From positions 1 to 5,375 of the forward strand of contig JAKOSZ010000241.1 of NCBI GenBank assembly GCA_029776555.1: DNA of 5,375 nucleotides, read 5' to 3'. This document shows positions 4,441-5,375 of this stretch, one piece after another. The notes below the pieces were generated by a model. That model was not told the DNA's origin, searched no databases, and worked only from the letters and a program-made list of their open reading frames with translations. A program made the translations under genes and the position numbers. Every line of letters begins with the position of its first letter. The first letter of the stretch is position 1. Source of the DNA: Bacillota bacterium. Lineage in GTDB: Bacteria; Bacillota; Clostridia; Acetivibrionales; JAKOSZ01.

Positions 4441-5375
4441 ATGCCTGTAGTTATCGGAGACGAAATATTAAAACGGGTCGAAAAGCCTTCACGTTACCTG
4501 GGAAACGAGTGGAACATGGTAGTAAAGGACCCGGAAAAGGTTGAAATCAGGTTTGCCTTCTGCTTTCCGGATATATACGACATTGGCATGTCCCACCTGG
4601 GGATGAAAATTCTCTACCACCTTATAAACCAGAGGGAGGACACCTACTGCGAGAGGGTCTTTGCCCCCTGGGTGGACATGGAGAAGATAATGCGGGAAAA
4701 AAAGATTCCCCTCTTCACCCTTGAATCTCATGACCCGGTAAAAGAGTTTGACCTTGTGGGTTTTACCCTTCAGTACGAGATGAGCTACACCAACGTGGTG
4801 AACATGCTTGACCTGGCCGGGATACCTGTATTCAGCAGCGACAGGGGAGAGGGCTTGCCTTTCGTCTGCGCCGGAGGGCCATGCGCCTGCAACCCTGAAC
4901 CCCTGGCGGACATATTCGATTTTTTCGTCCTGGGGGAAGGGGAAGAGGCAATAAATGAGATCCTGGACGCATACGGGGAGTGGAAGAAGAGAAAGGCCTC
5001 CAGGGAAGACTTCCTGCACACAATAGCCAAAATAGAAGGGGTTTACGTGCCCGCCTTTTATGATGTCAGGTACAATGGGGACGGCACCATGGCGGGCGTG
5101 AAACCGGTGAGCCCGGTATACGGGGAAAAGGTTAAGAAGAGGATAATCAGGGACATGGACCGGGTGTATTTCCCGGACAAAATAATAGTCCCTTATTCGG
5201 ATATTGTTCACGACAGGATAATGCTGGAACTGTTCAGGGGCTGCAGCCGGGGCTGCCGCTTCTGCCAGGCGGGCTTCATATACAGGCCGGTGAGGGAGAA
5301 GAAGGCCGGGACATTGCTGGAACAGGCCGGCCGGCTTGTGGACAGCACGGGCTACGAGGAGATCTCGCTGGTATC
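4441..5375 (+). CDS. TIGR03960-type B12-binding-like radical SAM protein, 5' part
   Basis: The frame is open from ATG 4441 to the window edge: 311 codons, with the 3' end missing. The start has cggagga (4429-4435) five bases upstream. Residues 36-60 (IRFAFCFPDIYDIGMSHLG...) and AGGPCACNPEPLAD (144-157) match the N-terminal, cobalamin-binding-like fold of this family. The radical SAM cluster motif C268-SRG-C272-RF-C275 follows, and the three Cys should bind a [4Fe-4S] cluster that cleaves S-adenosylmethionine. The gene is cut off inside the SAM barrel. The substrate of TIGR03960 proteins is not firmly known. In Clostridia the gene is commonly followed by a TIGR03936/DUF2344 gene and ribonuclease G near rplU, which suggests a link to RNA or ribosome functions. 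Codon use is GC-richer than in mntA/hepT, like pdxA. Confidence 0.87.
   Translation, partial: MPVVIGDEILKRVEKPSRYLGNEWNMVVKDPEKVEIRFAFCFPDIYDIGMSHLGMKILYHLINQREDTYCERVFAPWVDMEKIMREKKIPLFTLESHDPVKEFDLVGFTLQYEMSYTNVVNMLDLAGIPVFSSDRGEGLPFVCAGGPCACNPEPLADIFDFFVLGEGEEAINEILDAYGEWKKRKASREDFLHTIAKIEGVYVPAFYDVRYNGDGTMAGVKPVSPVYGEKVKKRIIRDMDRVYFPDKIIVPYSDIVHDRIMLELFRGCSRGCRFCQAGFIYRPVREKKAGTLLEQAGRLVDSTGYEEISLV

Noticed and set aside
4489..5211. Long minus-strand open frame of 240 codons
   Set aside because: It lies wholly opposite the well-supported radical SAM gene, has no recognisable domain, and is the expected antisense shadow of a GC-richer gene.

Overview
The window most resembles a chromosome segment of an anaerobic Firmicute, probably class Clostridia. 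The grounds are a TIGR03960-type B12-binding-like radical SAM protein, a LipO/DUF3502-like solute-binding lipoprotein, strong AGGAG-type ribosome binding sites, a CCA-encoding tRNA with its own promoter and intrinsic terminator, and copies of a GGGGACGGTTYT palindromic repeat that I recall from many clostridial genomes. Genus cannot be decided from the sequence.

Left part (1-1143) is an AT-rich toxin-antitoxin patch. A degraded PIN-domain (VapC-like) gene lies on the minus strand: it has lost its C-terminus and appears frameshifted at its N-terminus. Divergent from it is an intact two-gene MNT/HEPN module. mntA (458-790) and hepT (787-1143) overlap by four bases (GTGA), and both keep their catalytic motifs.

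Middle part (1144-3073) begins with about 300 AT-rich bases with no gene I can support. It continues with a 498-residue lipoprotein resembling extracellular sugar-binding proteins, without permease genes beside it in this window. The lipoprotein gene is bracketed by two REP-like inverted repeats sharing the GGGGACGGTT core, one in its leader and one seven bases past its stop. A third, weaker copy sits at the left edge of the window beside the broken PIN gene.

Right part (3077-5375) is more GC-rich and looks like core chromosome. A good sigma-A-type promoter drives tRNA-Pro(CGG), followed at once by an intrinsic terminator and then by a PdxA-family dehydrogenase whose start codon is only 24 bases past the terminator. 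After a 151-base gap comes the 5' part of a TIGR03960-family radical SAM gene, which runs off the window.

No CRISPR array, complete transposase or unmistakably new multi-gene system was found. The best leads are the repeat family and its alternative folds, the tRNA-terminator-pdxA packing, and the MNT/HEPN module next to a dead PIN toxin.
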